Shown: positions 1 to 9,510, numbered from the stretch's first letter. The stretch: 64,000 nucleotides of DNA from Bifidobacterium goeldii (GCF_003951095.1 NZ_QXGL01000002.1:310001-374000), one strand, 5' to 3'. A program made the numbers and translations. The notes: generated by a model not told the origin, from the sequence alone.

Positions 1-89
1 TTGAAGACACGTTCTCCGATGGCAGCCCCACGCCCTTTATTGGAAGCGGGGTTACCAATCACCGCTACAGTCTTCTTCACGTCAGTCAT
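1..89 (-). CDS. diacylglycerol/lipid kinase family protein (5' fragment)
   Basis: Only the first 29 codons are inside the window; the gene continues past the left edge. The N-terminus contains VIGNPASNKGRGAA, which matches the phosphate-binding NPxSGxG strand-loop of the diacylglycerol kinase catalytic domain (YegS/BmrU/DgkB type). Such enzymes phosphorylate membrane diacylglycerol or related lipids at the cytoplasmic face. The ATG at 89 is the only start before an upstream in-frame stop. It points away from the same-strand pilus genes but is probably a separate unit. The family call rests on this single motif. Confidence 0.6.
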   Translation of the reverse strand, partial: MTDVKKTVAVIGNPASNKGRGAAIGERVF

Positions 90-122
90 ACGCCAAACAT
101 ATCCCATCGTATGCGAGTTGCG

Positions 123-491
123 CTAGTGTTCTGCGTCACAAAGCAATGGTCCAGCTCGAGACTGTTGGCTAACAGTTGGCATAAACGGTACTTTAGTAGG
201 CACGGCAACCGTAACGGTGACATCATCCCCCTCAGTAGAGCATGCGGTCACGCTACCAGCATCAGCTTTGGCAGCGTACTGCGCTATAGCACACGGATCA
301 TTCGTTGCCCCTTTCCAGAATGAATCTGCTGCGGATATCACTGCTACATCGGCGATAGAGCGCGCTTTGGTCTGGCAGATGAGCAGGTTGCCAGCGGCCG
401 CGATTACCCCCATGAGCACGCCAGCTAGCATTATGAGCATCACTCCTAGCATTGTGCCGGAGCCCTCATCAGATCGCTGTAACCAACTCAT
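123..491 (-). CDS. TadE-like small secreted/pilus protein (helicase/secretion neighbourhood)
   Basis: About 122 residues. Residues 8-14 (DEGSGTM) precede one hydrophobic segment of about 20 residues (LGVMLIMLAGVLMGVIAAAG), followed by a short extracytoplasmic domain with paired cysteines. This fits the actinobacterial TadE-like protein found at the end of tad clusters, a probable minor pilin or pseudopilin processed after Gly/Ser before the hydrophobic segment. The start at 491 gives an ATGA overlap with the upstream TadE stop and leaves GGGAG seven bases upstream; an ATG at 497 is the alternative. It is the last gene of the operon. Function is inferred from position and architecture. Confidence 0.75.
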   Translation of the reverse strand: MSWLQRSDEGSGTMLGVMLIMLAGVLMGVIAAAGNLLICQTKARSIADVAVISAADSFWKGATNDPCAIAQYAAKADAGSVTACSTEGDDVTVTVAVPTKVPFMPTVSQQSRAGPLLCDAEH

Positions 492-922
492 CCCCATACT
501 CCCGTCGCTGAACCGGTAACTGTGGTCGGCAGTACGCCGAGCGGGTCAGGCAGCACTGGGCAGGTTACTTGTACCTGTACCGTACTGTCATGTCTGTTCA
601 CTGAAACAACAGCAGCATCGCCAGCTATCGCCCGCGCAGTCGCTTGTGGATTCGCTTCGTCGCGTGCGACCACTAATTCACGTGCCGCTGCGGCTGCAGC
701 ATCCTGACAGTTCATCGACACGACAACCGTACGTGTCAATCCCAGCAATATCACTGCGATTAGGGCAACAACAGGAAGCACTGTCGCAAACTCTGCAGTA
801 ATTGCACCCTCATCGCTGTGAAGCCACCATGTATAGCGAGCGTGTTGACGTTTGGCCGCGCGGCCGACGGGTCCCACACCGCCGGCCGATCGACCGTCAT
901 GTTCAAAGGCGCTGTTACCCAA
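488..922 (-). CDS. TadE-family minor pilin
   Basis: The motif DEGAITAEFATVLPVVALIAVILLG is a TadE signature: Gly-Ala before a Glu at +5 of a hydrophobic segment. It is followed by about 90 extracytoplasmic residues with two cysteines. TadE proteins are type IVb pseudopilins assembled with the Flp pilin. The TTG at 922 overlaps the preceding gene's stop, but a GTG about 15 codons downstream could equally be the start, because the first 35 residues are low-quality sequence. It lies between the DUF4244 pilin and the TadE-like gene, with overlaps on both sides, so co-transcription is likely. Confidence 0.75.
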   Translation of the reverse strand: MGNSAFEHDGRSAGGVGPVGRAAKRQHARYTWWLHSDEGAITAEFATVLPVVALIAVILLGLTRTVVVSMNCQDAAAAAARELVVARDEANPQATARAIAGDAAVVSVNRHDSTVQVQVTCPVLPDPLGVLPTTVTGSATGVWG

Positions 923-1205
923 TGCTCAGAGCCTTCTTAATGACTTCCGTCAAAATGTTGACGATGACGTCTGATTTGAGAATCGTGGCAAGCAGCCCAG
1001 CAAAACCAGTTGCGGCAATCAACACGAGAGCATATTCAGCGGTTGCAGCCCCCTCCTCAGGCTCTTCGCTTACCATTCGCAGTCTCGCATCTACCATGCA
1101 CGCGACGTTTCTCATTTTCGAGGCAGCCGCCTTGCATCCTCGCCTTATGCAAGTGAATGGACCGTTGCGACCGTTAATGCCAATGAGATCCTCATTGATG
1201 TTCAT
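915..1205 (-). CDS. DUF4244 Flp-like pilin
   Basis: A 96-residue protein with an N-terminal leader and the core EEGAATAEYALVLIAATGFAG, then one hydrophobic helix and a short tail. The Gly-Ala / Glu+5 arrangement is the prepilin peptidase site of Flp-type class IVb pilins, and the overall form is DUF4244, the actinobacterial Flp-like family. It is probably the major pilin subunit. The ATG at 1205 has AAAGGAA upstream. A 178-bp spacer with DnaA-box-like repeats separates it from tadC, so it may also have its own promoter. No prepilin peptidase gene is visible in this window. Confidence 0.8.
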   Translation of the reverse strand: MNINEDLIGINGRNGPFTCIRRGCKAAASKMRNVACMVDARLRMVSEEPEEGAATAEYALVLIAATGFAGLLATILKSDVIVNILTEVIKKALSIG

Positions 1206-1298
1206 GAGCGTTCCTTTCGCTGATATGGTTCCTCGCCAAACGACGAGGTAGTTCCACTGTGCCTGAAAGTCGCTGTTTACCGAGTGGTTTTCGAACTA

Positions 1299-1361
1299 TG
1301 TGGTCGAAGGCTACCGGGTTATCCACATCTTCGGCGTGTCATCCACATAGGATGTGGACAA
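1299..1361. repeat. DnaA-box-containing repeat, copy 1
   Basis: The stretch GTGGTCGAAGGCTACCG, then TTATCCACA (1319-1327, a perfect DnaA box) and CGGCGTGT, recurs at 4709-4748. This copy also holds TCCACAT-AGG-ATGTGGA, a 7-bp inverted repeat made of two further TCCACA cores. It lies in the 178-bp gap between the DUF4244 pilin gene and tadC. Confidence 0.7.
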
Positions 1362-1383
1362 CCGTTCACTCATATCACCAATC

Positions 1384-2064
1384 TCACATTACAAACGACG
1401 CAACTGCAGGAATAATTCCTAAAAATACGAATGCCGGCAGGAAGCACAATCCTGTCGGCATCAATAATTTCACAGACAGTTTTGCAGCGCTCTGTTCGAT
1501 CGTTGCACGTTCACTTGCATCCTGCTGATCGATGGCGGCTTCTAATCGACCCAATGGCGATGATCCATGATTCCATGATGATTCCAACGCGTCGCACAAT
1601 GTGCGCATTGCGCCCGCATTCAGCCCACGATTATGCACTGTCCAAGCTGCATTCCAACCCACTCCGCGATTCAACGCACGCGCAACAACACGTAACTCAT
1701 CGCCTAGGGAACAGTCCAACGTTTCACCAACGCAATCTAATGCACGCGGAATTGACGCACCCTGCCGCAGAGATACTGACAGCAAGCCCATTACCAGTGT
1801 CAGCGGAATCGCAGGACGATGATCAAGCTCGTTGAAGCTGTTTGCTACGTCATCTATGCCACGTTTGCGAGCGCGCATATGACTACGTTTACGCTTCCCT
1901 GCACGCGCGCCAAGGCCATCACGCGCAGCGGCAACATCATCCCCCAGCAAGTCATCATGCCGTCGCGGCATCGCACATAATTGTCGGCGCGGCCGCCACC
2001 CACACAGCATTGCCATCACTACTACCGCTATCACTGCGATGGCTACATCTTCATTCCACCGCAT
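1384..2064 (-). CDS. tadC: TadC-like type II/IV secretion F-domain membrane protein
   Basis: A 226-residue membrane protein with an N-terminal hydrophobic segment, the T2SSF stretch PLTLVMGLLSVSLRQGASIPRALDCVGETL around residues 80-110, and hydrophobic C-terminal segments. TadC partners TadB as the inner-membrane platform of Flp pilus assembly. GAGGCGGC precedes the ATG at 2064, and the gap after tadB is 12 bp. This C-type member is assigned by its place after TadB; the sequence alone distinguishes only the T2SSF family. Confidence 0.8.
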   Translation of the reverse strand: MRWNEDVAIAVIAVVVMAMLCGWRPRRQLCAMPRRHDDLLGDDVAAARDGLGARAGKRKRSHMRARKRGIDDVANSFNELDHRPAIPLTLVMGLLSVSLRQGASIPRALDCVGETLDCSLGDELRVVARALNRGVGWNAAWTVHNRGLNAGAMRTLCDALESSWNHGSSPLGRLEAAIDQQDASERATIEQSAAKLSVKLLMPTGLCFLPAFVFLGIIPAVASFVM

Positions 2065-2076
2065 GCCGCCTCACTT

Positions 2077-2730
2077 TCACCCCTGAGTATCACGCATCAT
2101 TACCGTCATCCAACTCACACCTAATACATATGCAAAACAGCCCACTACTAGGCATGCGTTGCCTTGCACTGTGCCGAAGAGAAAACGCAACGGGTCCGCG
2201 CCAAAGAGCTCACCAAGCAGCACCGCGCCTAACGGCAGGATTGACAGCAATACCACTGTGGCCTGCGGTACTGCGAACGCGCTACGACGCAAATCTGCGA
2301 GCATACGTAAACGGCGATGATCAGCACCGACCACGTCTAGACAATGCGCGAGCGAACACCCTGTGCGATCACTCAACGCGCACGCTGCAGCTAGTTCCGC
2401 GGCGATCACGGCAACTTGCCGGTCATTCTCCCCTTCACGCCGCCGTTTCATGAGCACTGCGCGAATTCGCGAATACGTTAACGTATTCGTGGCAAACGCA
2501 TGCCCCATATGCCGTTCAAATTCGTCAACAGCATTACCGCCCGCGCGCACGTGAGCATTCACAGCGGCGATGACCGCAGCAATTCCTACATGATCAGCGG
2601 GAGAACCAGCATTATCTGAGTCAAACACTGACCGATCGCCAATGAGACGACGTACAGGTTTCATACGGCATAGCAGTAGCCATAGCATTGTTGCGATCGC
2701 AGCCACTAGTGGCATGTCGCTCATATTCAT
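2077..2730 (-). CDS. tadB: TadB-like type II/IV secretion F-domain membrane protein
   Basis: A 217-residue polytopic protein with two hydrophobic regions near the C-terminus (VPQATVVLLSILPLGAVLLG and a last segment). It has the T2SSF pattern of acidic and alanine-rich helices between membrane spans (AAELAAACALSDRTGCSL). The start at 2730 is fixed by an ATGA overlap with the tadA stop, preceded by GTAGGGAGATGG. TadB and TadC form the membrane platform energised by TadA. Confidence 0.8.
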   Translation of the reverse strand: MNMSDMPLVAAIATMLWLLLCRMKPVRRLIGDRSVFDSDNAGSPADHVGIAAVIAAVNAHVRAGGNAVDEFERHMGHAFATNTLTYSRIRAVLMKRRREGENDRQVAVIAAELAAACALSDRTGCSLAHCLDVVGADHRRLRMLADLRRSAFAVPQATVVLLSILPLGAVLLGELFGADPLRFLFGTVQGNACLVVGCFAYVLGVSWMTVMMRDTQG

Positions 2731-3731
2731 GACTGCCATCTCCCTACAAACCGCTCCCATGCTGGCCCTGGCGTCACCGATCGACCGAGACCTCCCCACA
2801 CTGCTGCCGGCATACCAACTAAGGAGTCACCTTGCGCTGCAAGACAACCGATTTGTGCAATGCGACGGCGGCTGTTCTGCCGTTCAAGATGCAGTACCAC
2901 GTCAAATGCACCTTCTGCAAGCATGGCCATCGACGCTGGTTCCACGCCAGCCAGCAATCCCAATGACACTAGTCGAGCGGGCACGCGAGAAACTCCATCT
3001 GCGTGCAACGTGGTCATACCACCGTGGTGGCCGGAATTAAACGCTCGCAGTAAATCAACAATCTCTTCGCCACGGCATTCGCCAAGAATCACACGATCAG
3101 GGCGCATGCGCAATGTAGCTTTGACTAATTCCGGCAAACCTACGGCGCCAGCGCCTTCAACGTTAGCTTCACGTGATACTAGCGATACATGATTGCCATG
3201 ATGCAGTTCGCCAAGCTCGCGTACCTCTTCTACTGTGACGATACGATCATTTGCTGCACATTCGGCAAGCAATGCTTTGAGCAGCGTGGTTTTCCCCACG
3301 CCCGTACCCCCGGTGATTAATATGCGCGCGCGACGATCTACTAGAAATCGCAGTACAGCAAGCCACTCTTCTGGAAATAGACCGGCCCCACACAGCGCAT
3401 CCAATCCAAGCCGCCCCCGATCAGGGAATCGGATTGAAATCGCAGCACCCTGCGGTACTAGCGGTGCAATTACTGCGTGCACGCGCACACCATCCACGCT
3501 TGAAGCGTCCGCGATTGGGCAAGCATCGTCAAGACGACGACCCATTTGCGCGCATAATTGCACAGCATATTCGCGAACAATGCGTGGATTGCGTAGTGGC
3601 AATCGCAGCAGGCACTCCTCCATTCCCTCCCCGCGGTCCGCCCACACCCTTCCCTCGCAGGTGACCGCCACATCAGTGACCATTGGATCGCGTGCCAACT
3701 CATCCAATGGCCCAAACTCAACCATCGTCAT
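2727..3731 (-). CDS. tadA: TadA/CpaF-family pilus assembly ATPase
   Basis: A 334-residue secretion ATPase. It has a Walker A (ITGGTGVGKTTLLKAL), an Asp-box-like region (RIVTVEEVREL), a Walker B region (MRPDRVILGECRGEE) and a His box (GHHGGMTTLHADG), all typical of CpaF/TadA/VirB11 hexamers that power pilus polymerisation in the cytoplasm. The N-terminal all-beta domain is shortened relative to CpaF proteins of about 450 residues, as is usual in this actinobacterial cluster. Two ATGs (3731, 3725) overlap the cpaE-like stop; 3731 is chosen because it is nearer to GGGCGG. Confidence 0.88.
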   Translation of the reverse strand: MTMVEFGPLDELARDPMVTDVAVTCEGRVWADRGEGMEECLLRLPLRNPRIVREYAVQLCAQMGRRLDDACPIADASSVDGVRVHAVIAPLVPQGAAISIRFPDRGRLGLDALCGAGLFPEEWLAVLRFLVDRRARILITGGTGVGKTTLLKALLAECAANDRIVTVEEVRELGELHHGNHVSLVSREANVEGAGAVGLPELVKATLRMRPDRVILGECRGEEIVDLLRAFNSGHHGGMTTLHADGVSRVPARLVSLGLLAGVEPASMAMLAEGAFDVVLHLERQNSRRRIAQIGCLAAQGDSLVGMPAAVWGGLGRSVTPGPAWERFVGRWQS

Positions 3732-4656
3732 CACCGCCCAAATCATCTTCGATATATTCCACCAGCGCGTCTATGGCTCGTCTGCTCCCCTTGCTGACGG
3801 CACGCACGCCGAGACCTTCCAACACATCGGCTTGGATATGCCGGTCAGGAGTAATAACTCCCAGCAGCGTATCGCCGAGATATTCTTGAGCATCCTCAAC
3901 GCTGACAATGCTTTTGCTCGGTGATGCGCCACGCGGGCAAGCTCCCACAATCAGCGGCTTGGCGCACCCCTGCCGGCTCAGCATCGTTTTGGCATGCTTG
4001 GCACGAGCCAAACCCAGTACGGTAAGCTCCGCGATCAAAATCTGTGTGTATGACGCCAACTCAGGCACACGCTCATACAACGCACCGTCTGCCATGTCGA
4101 CAATCACAACATCATTGGATTCAGCCAATGCCTGCAATACGGCCAGAATCTCCCATGAATCAGGCTTCTCACCACTCCACGGCTGGCTCGATAACACACC
4201 AACACGTTCCCACCGCGGTAGTTCATGATTGAGCGCTGGACCATCCACATGCCCTAATGGAGCTTTTACCGTTTGAAATCGTAACCCTGGTTCATTTTCT
4301 AAACCGAGCAGCACATCAAGACCGCCAGCCGTAAAGTCACAGTCAACTAGCACGCAACTATGCCTGCGCTGAGCAAGTCGCAGCGCGGTCATCGCAGCTA
4401 CCATGCTTACGCCAATACCGCCGCTGAGCGAAAGTATCGCATACACGTTATCGCGAATCGGCACGGCTGCATGCCCGGAAACCAACTGTTCGCAAGGCGC
4501 TGCACGCGCTGGCATAGTGCGTGGCATCACCATAGTGCGCACATTGCTCGCGTGCCGCTGCTGTTCGCGCGCACCGATCTGCCCCGGCACCATAGCATGC
4601 CGCGCGGGCGAAGGAGCTGGCATGGTCGTCGTCTTCGACGGTATCTGACTGTTCAT
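3718..4656 (-). CDS. CpaE-like MinD/ParA-type ATPase
   Basis: A protein of about 312 residues. After a proline-rich leader it has AILSLSGGIGVSMVAAM at the P-loop position, lacking the usual lysine, and VLVDCDFTAGGLDVLLGLE as the switch/Walker A' region. This is the pattern of the CpaE-like protein of the actinobacterial helicase/secretion neighbourhood, thought to localise the Tad machine. The start at 4656 (MNSQIPSK) is favoured over a longer frame because it has AAGGC upstream and avoids the DnaA-box repeat. It is the first gene of the tad operon. Confidence 0.82.
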   Translation of the reverse strand: MNSQIPSKTTTMPAPSPARHAMVPGQIGAREQQRHASNVRTMVMPRTMPARAAPCEQLVSGHAAVPIRDNVYAILSLSGGIGVSMVAAMTALRLAQRRHSCVLVDCDFTAGGLDVLLGLENEPGLRFQTVKAPLGHVDGPALNHELPRWERVGVLSSQPWSGEKPDSWEILAVLQALAESNDVVIVDMADGALYERVPELASYTQILIAELTVLGLARAKHAKTMLSRQGCAKPLIVGACPRGASPSKSIVSVEDAQEYLGDTLLGVITPDRHIQADVLEGLGVRAVSKGSRRAIDALVEYIEDDLGGDDDG

Positions 4657-4707
4657 GCCTTGATTGAACCGTGAGACGGCGCAATACCGCAAGCAAATCC
4701 GGGGTAT

Positions 4708-4790
4708 GTGGTCGAAGGCTACCGACTTATCCACATTCCGGCGTGTCGTCCACACGTATCCACATGCGTCCACTTGCACACTGTGCGCGA
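4708..4790. repeat. DnaA-box-containing repeat, copy 2
   Basis: This shares GTGGTCGAAGGCTACCG, TTATCCACA (4727-4735) and CGGCGTGT with copy 1. It then adds GTCCACAC, TATCCACA and GTCCACTT, so four TCCAC cores lie within about 55 bp, immediately upstream of the cpaE-like gene. It may be the promoter region of the tad operon. Binding by DnaA is inferred from the box match only. Confidence 0.7.
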
Positions 4791-4818
4791 CATGACTTCA
4801 CAGGATTCCACAGGTCGC

Positions 4819-4857
4819 AAAAAACGAGGAAGCCCGCCGACATCGGCGGGCTTCCTC
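4819..4857 (-). terminator. Rho-independent terminator, minus strand
   Basis: A perfect 15-bp stem (4826-4840 with 4843-4857) is followed on the minus strand by six T residues (4819-4824). It reads toward the tad operon and sits just after a small minus-strand reading frame. It therefore ends a short transcript that begins upstream, or acts as an attenuator in front of the tad genes. Confidence 0.75.
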
Positions 4858-4864
4858 CGCAAGT

Positions 4865-4993
4865 TCACTCGAGCAGATCTCTGCACAACATCATCGTCGT
4901 AACGGTAAGTCTTTCCAATGCCCGTTCAACGTAACAGTCTTTCGTGACCATACACTTTTGTGGGCCTGCTCTTAAGTTTTCCTTGCACTTCAT
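4865..4993 (-). CDS. possible 42-residue small protein or leader upstream of terminator
   Basis: A minus-strand frame that I translated by hand begins MKCKENLRAGPQKCMVTKDC and ends RDLLE, with its TGA eight bases before the terminator stem. No good ribosome-binding site precedes the ATG at 4993. An internal ATG 13 codons in is another possible start. The placement of frame, stop and strong terminator is what a tiny gene, a leader peptide or a small RNA would show. I recognise no family, so coding status is uncertain. Confidence 0.3.
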   Translation of the reverse strand: MKCKENLRAGPQKCMVTKDCYVERALERLTVTTMMLCRDLLE

Positions 4994-5268
4994 AATCTAG
5001 GCGCGCACCGCCTCACTCGCAACTCGAAAAACTACGTTGTGCGCTTTTTATCGCAATTGTTCAATGCCGATCATTCCAGCGCCAAGTCCGATATCTCTTG
5101 TGCGTTTTCACCGCACTCGCTGTGTGGTTTTGTGCGATCGGCTCTAAGCCACGGCGTGTCGCACTTCGCTCAGTACAACCCCGCGCGGGTAAACAACCGT
5201 TGAATTCTCACGCGCCACGGCGGAAAATTCATCGCGTCGCCGATTGAATTCGCCTAAAGTAGGAAGCT
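4994..5268. promoter_or_regulatory. intergenic region upstream of ppk
   Basis: No gene is supported here. TTGAATTC occurs at about 5202 with AAAATT about 20 bases on, a weak promoter candidate. A good AGGAAG ribosome-binding site lies just before the ppk ATG. No PHO-box-like direct repeat was recognised. Confidence 0.3.
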
Positions 5269-7506
5269 ATGGCACAAACATTTGACGCACCTTCGAAGGC
5301 CATTCTGCGCAGCCAAATCGCTGAGCACATCGCCGAAACAGACAAGCCCGACAAGCGCGAACCGCAGGCCGGCGAAGAGCCATTACCTGCAGATCGCTAC
5401 TTTGACCGCGAACTCAGCTGGCTAAAGTTCAACCAGCGCGTTCTTGAGCTCGCAGAAGACGAAGACCAGCCACTGCTGGAACGCTGCAATTTCGCCGCAA
5501 TCTTTGCCTCCAACCTTGATGAGTTCTTCATGGTTCGTGTCGCCGGCCTCAAGCGCCGTATCGACACTGGCATCGCCGTCACCGCAGCCAGCGGCTTAAG
5601 CCCACGCCAACAGCTGCGTTCGATTAGCGAACAAGCTCACCGCCTGCAGAACGAGCACGCGCACTATGTCATCGAGCACCTGCTGCCAGCCCTGAGCGAA
5701 GAGCACATTGTGCTGCTCAGCTGGGATAAGCTCACCAACGCCGAGCAGGAGCGCCTGTCGCGCTACTACCGTCAGCAGGTCTTCCCGGTGCTCACCCCGC
5801 TCGCCGTCGACCCGGCTCACCCGTTCCCGTACATTTCCGGTAACTCCCTGAACCTCGCCGTTTTGGTGGAGAACCCGACCTCCGGCAAGTCCCACTTCGC
5901 GCGTGTGAAGATCCCGGGCAACATGCCGCGCCTGGTGCCCGTTGACGACCTAACCGATGAGGAGAGCCGCGAGGAGCGCTTCGGCTTCATCACAATGGAG
6001 AACCTCATCATCGCGCACCTCGAATCCCTGTTCCCGGGCATGATCATCAAGGAGGCGCGCTCCTTCCGCGTCACGCGTAACGAGGACATCGACGTTGAAG
6101 AGGATGACGCCGAGAACCTGCTCAACGCGATGGAGAAAGAACTGCTGCGCCGCCGCTTCGGACCGCCGATCCGTCTCGAGATCTCCGACGCCACCAGTCC
6201 GTTCCTCTCCCAGCTGCTCGCCGACCAGCTCGGCGTCAACCCGGAGGAGGTCTACCGTCTGCCGGCGCCGCTCGACTTCACCGTGCTGTTCGAACTGCAG
6301 TCACTTGACCGCCCGGATTTGAAGAACCGCCCGTTCATCCCGACTACCAATCGTCAGATCGCCGAAGTCGAATCGAGCCGCGCGCAGGACATCTTCGCCG
6401 CTATCCGCGAGCGCGACATCCTGCTGCACCACCCTTACGATTCGTTTTCAACGTCAGTTCAAGCGTTTCTGGCACAAGCTGCGGCAGATCCTAAGGTTCT
6501 AGCCATTAAGCAGACGCTGTACCGCACCAGCTCTAACTCGCCGATTATCGACGCGCTGATTGACGCTGCACACGCGGGCAAGCAGGTGCTGGCACTGGTG
6601 GAGATCAAGGCTCGTTTCGACGAGGACGCCAACATTGCGTGGGCTCGCAAGCTCGAACGCGCCGGCGTGCACGTCGTCTACGGCATCGTCGGTTTGAAGA
6701 CGCACTGCAAGCTCATTGAAGTGGTGCGCCAAGAGCAGGACGGCCTCAAGCGCTACTGCCACGTGGGTACCGGTAACTACAACCCGAAGACCGCACGACT
6801 GTATACCGATTTGGGCCTGCTGACATGCGACCCGGTGGTTGGCCAGGATCTGACTCGCCTGTTCAACCAGCTGAGCGGTTACGCGCCGAAGTCGAGCTTC
6901 CATCGTCTGCTCGTCGCTCCGCGTACTGTGCGCACTGGCTTGATTCAGCGCATCCGCCGCGAGGAGGATGCCGCGAAGGCTGGTAAGGAAGCGTGGATTA
7001 AGATCAAGGTCAACTCGATCGTTGACGAGAAGACGATTGACGCACTGTACCGCGCTTCGCAGGCTGGTGTGAAGATCGACATTGTCGAGCGTGGTATTTG
7101 CGCGCTGAAGCCTGGCGTTCCAGGCTTGAGCGACAACATTCGCGTGCGTTCGATTCTCGGCCGCTTCCTCGAGCACAGCCGTATTTACGCGTTCTGCAAC
7201 TCCGACGGCCCGCAGATCGGCGAAGGCCCGATCTCTGGCCCGGAAGTGTGGATTGGTTCTGCCGATCTGATGCACCGCAACCTTGACCGCCGTGTTGAGG
7301 CTCTGGTGCGCATTACCGCTCCGGAGCAGGTGGACGAGCTGATTCGCTACGTGGACTTGCAGATGGCTGATTCGACCGCGAGCTGGCACATGCAGCCTGA
7401 CGGCACCTATGTGCACCATTCGCGTGATGATGAGGGCCGCCCGCTGGTGGATTGCCAGGAGTACCTGATTCGCAAGCACACGCGTCGCCCGCGCACGAAC
7501 AACTGA
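5269..7506 (+). CDS. ppk: polyphosphate kinase 1
   Basis: A 745-residue enzyme that reversibly transfers the ATP gamma-phosphate onto polyphosphate chains, normally at the inner membrane. Family landmarks are [20 protein letters not shown] near residue 45, [13 protein letters not shown] near 85, the HPYDSF stretch near 390, and two phospholipase-D-like catalytic regions (residues about 420-510 and 590-690). The His of KTHCKL near residue 482 is the likely autophosphorylation site. Length is normal for the family. AGGAAGCT precedes the ATG. The first 40 residues are a variable acidic leader. It is followed by mutT1, as in mycobacteria. Confidence 0.95.
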   Translation: MAQTFDAPSKAILRSQIAEHIAETDKPDKREPQAGEEPLPADRYFDRELSWLKFNQRVLELAEDEDQPLLERCNFAAIFASNLDEFFMVRVAGLKRRIDTGIAVTAASGLSPRQQLRSISEQAHRLQNEHAHYVIEHLLPALSEEHIVLLSWDKLTNAEQERLSRYYRQQVFPVLTPLAVDPAHPFPYISGNSLNLAVLVENPTSGKSHFARVKIPGNMPRLVPVDDLTDEESREERFGFITMENLIIAHLESLFPGMIIKEARSFRVTRNEDIDVEEDDAENLLNAMEKELLRRRFGPPIRLEISDATSPFLSQLLADQLGVNPEEVYRLPAPLDFTVLFELQSLDRPDLKNRPFIPTTNRQIAEVESSRAQDIFAAIRERDILLHHPYDSFSTSVQAFLAQAAADPKVLAIKQTLYRTSSNSPIIDALIDAAHAGKQVLALVEIKARFDEDANIAWARKLERAGVHVVYGIVGLKTHCKLIEVVRQEQDGLKRYCHVGTGNYNPKTARLYTDLGLLTCDPVVGQDLTRLFNQLSGYAPKSSFHRLLVAPRTVRTGLIQRIRREEDAAKAGKEAWIKIKVNSIVDEKTIDALYRASQAGVKIDIVERGICALKPGVPGLSDNIRVRSILGRFLEHSRIYAFCNSDGPQIGEGPISGPEVWIGSADLMHRNLDRRVEALVRITAPEQVDELIRYVDLQMADSTASWHMQPDGTYVHHSRDDEGRPLVDCQEYLIRKHTRRPRTNN

Positions 7507-7606
7507 CAGCAGCACGCTGCCAGCAACACACCCCCTGTGAGCGATAACAAAATGCTCACGGATTGCATTCAGATCGTGTATCGTAGTGCCAAAATCAAGA
7601 TCTGAA

Positions 7607-7643
7607 CGACAATGGCCGACCCACACCGGGTCGGCCATTGTCG
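7607..7643. terminator. strong hairpin after ppk
   Basis: A perfect 16-bp stem (7607-7622 with 7628-7643) with loop ACACC, 100 bp after the ppk stop. Only a weak T-rich tail follows on the plus strand, so it could be a terminator or an RNA-stabilising 3' hairpin. Confidence 0.65.
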
Positions 7644-7694
7644 TTCCTGCCCGCAAACAACGTAGTCAACGTGCGCGTGGGGCATAATGGAAGG

Positions 7695-8792
7695 GTGAGT
7701 GGTGACGTGAAGATCGTAGAAGCCGCAGGTGCGGTACTGTACCGTCGCAATACCGATTTTCAGGGGTGGATGAAGTTCTCTGATTATGGTCACAAGCCGG
7801 AGGGAGCCAGCCCGCAGTCGGTATTCGACACGATCGAAGTGTGCATCGTACACCGACCGAAATATGACGATTGGAGCTGGCCGAAAGGCAAGCTGGAAGT
7901 CAACGAAACGCATCGACATGCGGCCGTGCGCGAAGTCAGCGAAGAAACCGGCCTGCCAGTAGCACTCGGCCCTTCCCTTGGCGAAATCGAGTATCCGCTT
8001 GCTGAAGAAGGCAAGAAAACCCGGCGTTCTAAAGACCGCACGGTTGATACGAAACATATTTTGTACTGGATGGCGTCAGTCATCACGCCCGAAGAGCGCG
8101 AACGGCTGACTGACGCGTTCGGCCCCGTGCACCGTGCCGATATCGGCGAAATCGACAAAATCATTTGGGTCAGCGTGCAGCAAGCTCGGCACATCCTCAC
8201 GCATTCAACTGATCGAGATATTCTCGCGCTGTTTGTTGACCGCGTGCAACAAGGCGCCGTGGATGGCGATACGCTGCTGCTGGTGCGTCACGGTAAAGCC
8301 GAGCCGCGTAAATTGTGGAAGGGCACGGATGCGAAACGCCCAATCACGCCGAAGGGTTCAGCCGCAGCCTACTCGCTCGACCGCGAACTAGCTTGCTACA
8401 ACCCGACTCGACTCGTAACCTCCCCGTGGATTCGCTGCCAGCAAACTATCCAAATGCTCTCGTGGCAAACTGGGTTACCACTGCACATGGCTGATGAGCT
8501 TACTGAAGACGCGTTCGCTGAAGATCCCGATCGTGCTTGGAAGTGTTTCGAGCGCGAGCTTGCCTACACGCTACAACACCGCGGCGCGACTGCAGTGTGC
8601 ATGCACAGGCCGGTTATCGGCGGCATTTTTGACCATTTGCGCCCACTGTGCAGTGAGCCATCACTGGCGAAGAAGCTCATTCCTTCATCGCCATATATGC
8701 CTACGGGCACTGCTATTGCACTGTTTGTAGTGCAAAGCGAACATGGTATGAAAATCATCGATATTCAGAAAGTTGCTCCACTTGTCTACTAG
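7695..8792 (+). CDS. mutT1: NUDIX hydrolase fused to histidine phosphatase (MutT1-like)
   Basis: About 365 residues in two domains. The N-terminal part carries a perfect NUDIX box, [20 protein letters not shown] followed by TGL, around residue 68. The C-terminal part carries [17 protein letters not shown], the RHG catalytic motif of SixA-like histidine phosphatases, near residue 195. Mycobacterial MutT1 has the same arrangement and cleans 8-oxo-dGTP and diadenosine polyphosphates. The start is GTG at 7695 or GTG at 7707; GGAAGG lies at 7689. Position after ppk matches mycobacterial synteny. Confidence 0.88.
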   Translation: MSGDVKIVEAAGAVLYRRNTDFQGWMKFSDYGHKPEGASPQSVFDTIEVCIVHRPKYDDWSWPKGKLEVNETHRHAAVREVSEETGLPVALGPSLGEIEYPLAEEGKKTRRSKDRTVDTKHILYWMASVITPEERERLTDAFGPVHRADIGEIDKIIWVSVQQARHILTHSTDRDILALFVDRVQQGAVDGDTLLLVRHGKAEPRKLWKGTDAKRPITPKGSAAAYSLDRELACYNPTRLVTSPWIRCQQTIQMLSWQTGLPLHMADELTEDAFAEDPDRAWKCFERELAYTLQHRGATAVCMHRPVIGGIFDHLRPLCSEPSLAKKLIPSSPYMPTGTAIALFVVQSEHGMKIIDIQKVAPLVY

Positions 8793-9510
8793 CCTGCACT
8801 ACGGTTCGCATTCCATCGTCTCCAGCCGTACTGGTTTTACGCCTACTGGCTCACCGCGTCCTTCGCGCCCGGGGCAGATTGACCCGGGTTTGATTGAAGG
8901 CATTGCGGGCGGCGCTGACCCTGAGGTGATTACTGAAATGAGTCACGCTTCTGCCGCCGCGCTGCTTGACCGCGTGCATCATACTGAGGATGCGGCGCTC
9001 GTGGACCGTGTGCTGACACTGGTGGACCGCGAAGGCGTGGATGTGATCGCAGAATTATGGAGTCATGCGGAACCGGATTCGCTGCCGGGGATTTTGTGGC
9101 GACTGTATTTGCTGCGCACATGGATGCGTAAGAATCGCGATTCGATTTCGCGCTTGTGGCGCGTCGGCGAGCCCGTGGCGACGACTGCGAGCGCGATTGC
9201 TGGTGTGGATCAGGCGCCGACTGAGGATGATATTGCGCGCACTGCTGACTCGATTCTCACGGGCGCGTTTACCGGCGATTTTGCTGTGGCGCTGGAGCGT
9301 GCGGGCGCGTTTACTGATGTTGTGGTGTTGGGATTGCGCGTGGAATCGAAGCATATGACCGAGCAGGCTGCACTGTTGGGCGCGGATGGTAATGCGCCGA
9401 CATTGCGCGCGAAAGCTGCGCGACTCATGCATACTGCCGGCAATCTGTCGGTGACTGCTAAGGATTTCCGCCATGGTGCAGTGTTGTGGAGGCGCGGCAA
9501 GCTGGAGTAG
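8773..9510 (+). CDS. conserved hypothetical protein next to mutT1
   Basis: About 243 residues, no family recognised. It is soluble and Ala/Asp-rich with predicted helices. The stretch [35 protein letters not shown] resembles regulatory helical bundles, but I cannot assign it. TTG at 8773 or TTG at 8782 starts the frame, which overlaps the mutT1 stop and implies translational coupling. The steady codon bias across the frame supports a real gene. Confidence 0.7.
   Translation: MLHLSTSLHYGSHSIVSSRTGFTPTGSPRPSRPGQIDPGLIEGIAGGADPEVITEMSHASAAALLDRVHHTEDAALVDRVLTLVDREGVDVIAELWSHAEPDSLPGILWRLYLLRTWMRKNRDSISRLWRVGEPVATTASAIAGVDQAPTEDDIARTADSILTGAFTGDFAVALERAGAFTDVVVLGLRVESKHMTEQAALLGADGNAPTLRAKAARLMHTAGNLSVTAKDFRHGAVLWRRGKLE

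Noticed and set aside
1319..1360. DnaA boxes considered as the chromosomal origin
   Set aside because: There is no dnaA, dnaN or rpmH nearby and no AT-rich unwinding region, and the boxes are few; local regulation is more likely.
6499..7656. 385-codon open frame on the minus strand over ppk
   Set aside because: It is antisense to a strongly supported ppk gene. The translation is Arg/Ala/Val/His-rich with no family features, as expected for a shadow of GC-rich coding DNA.
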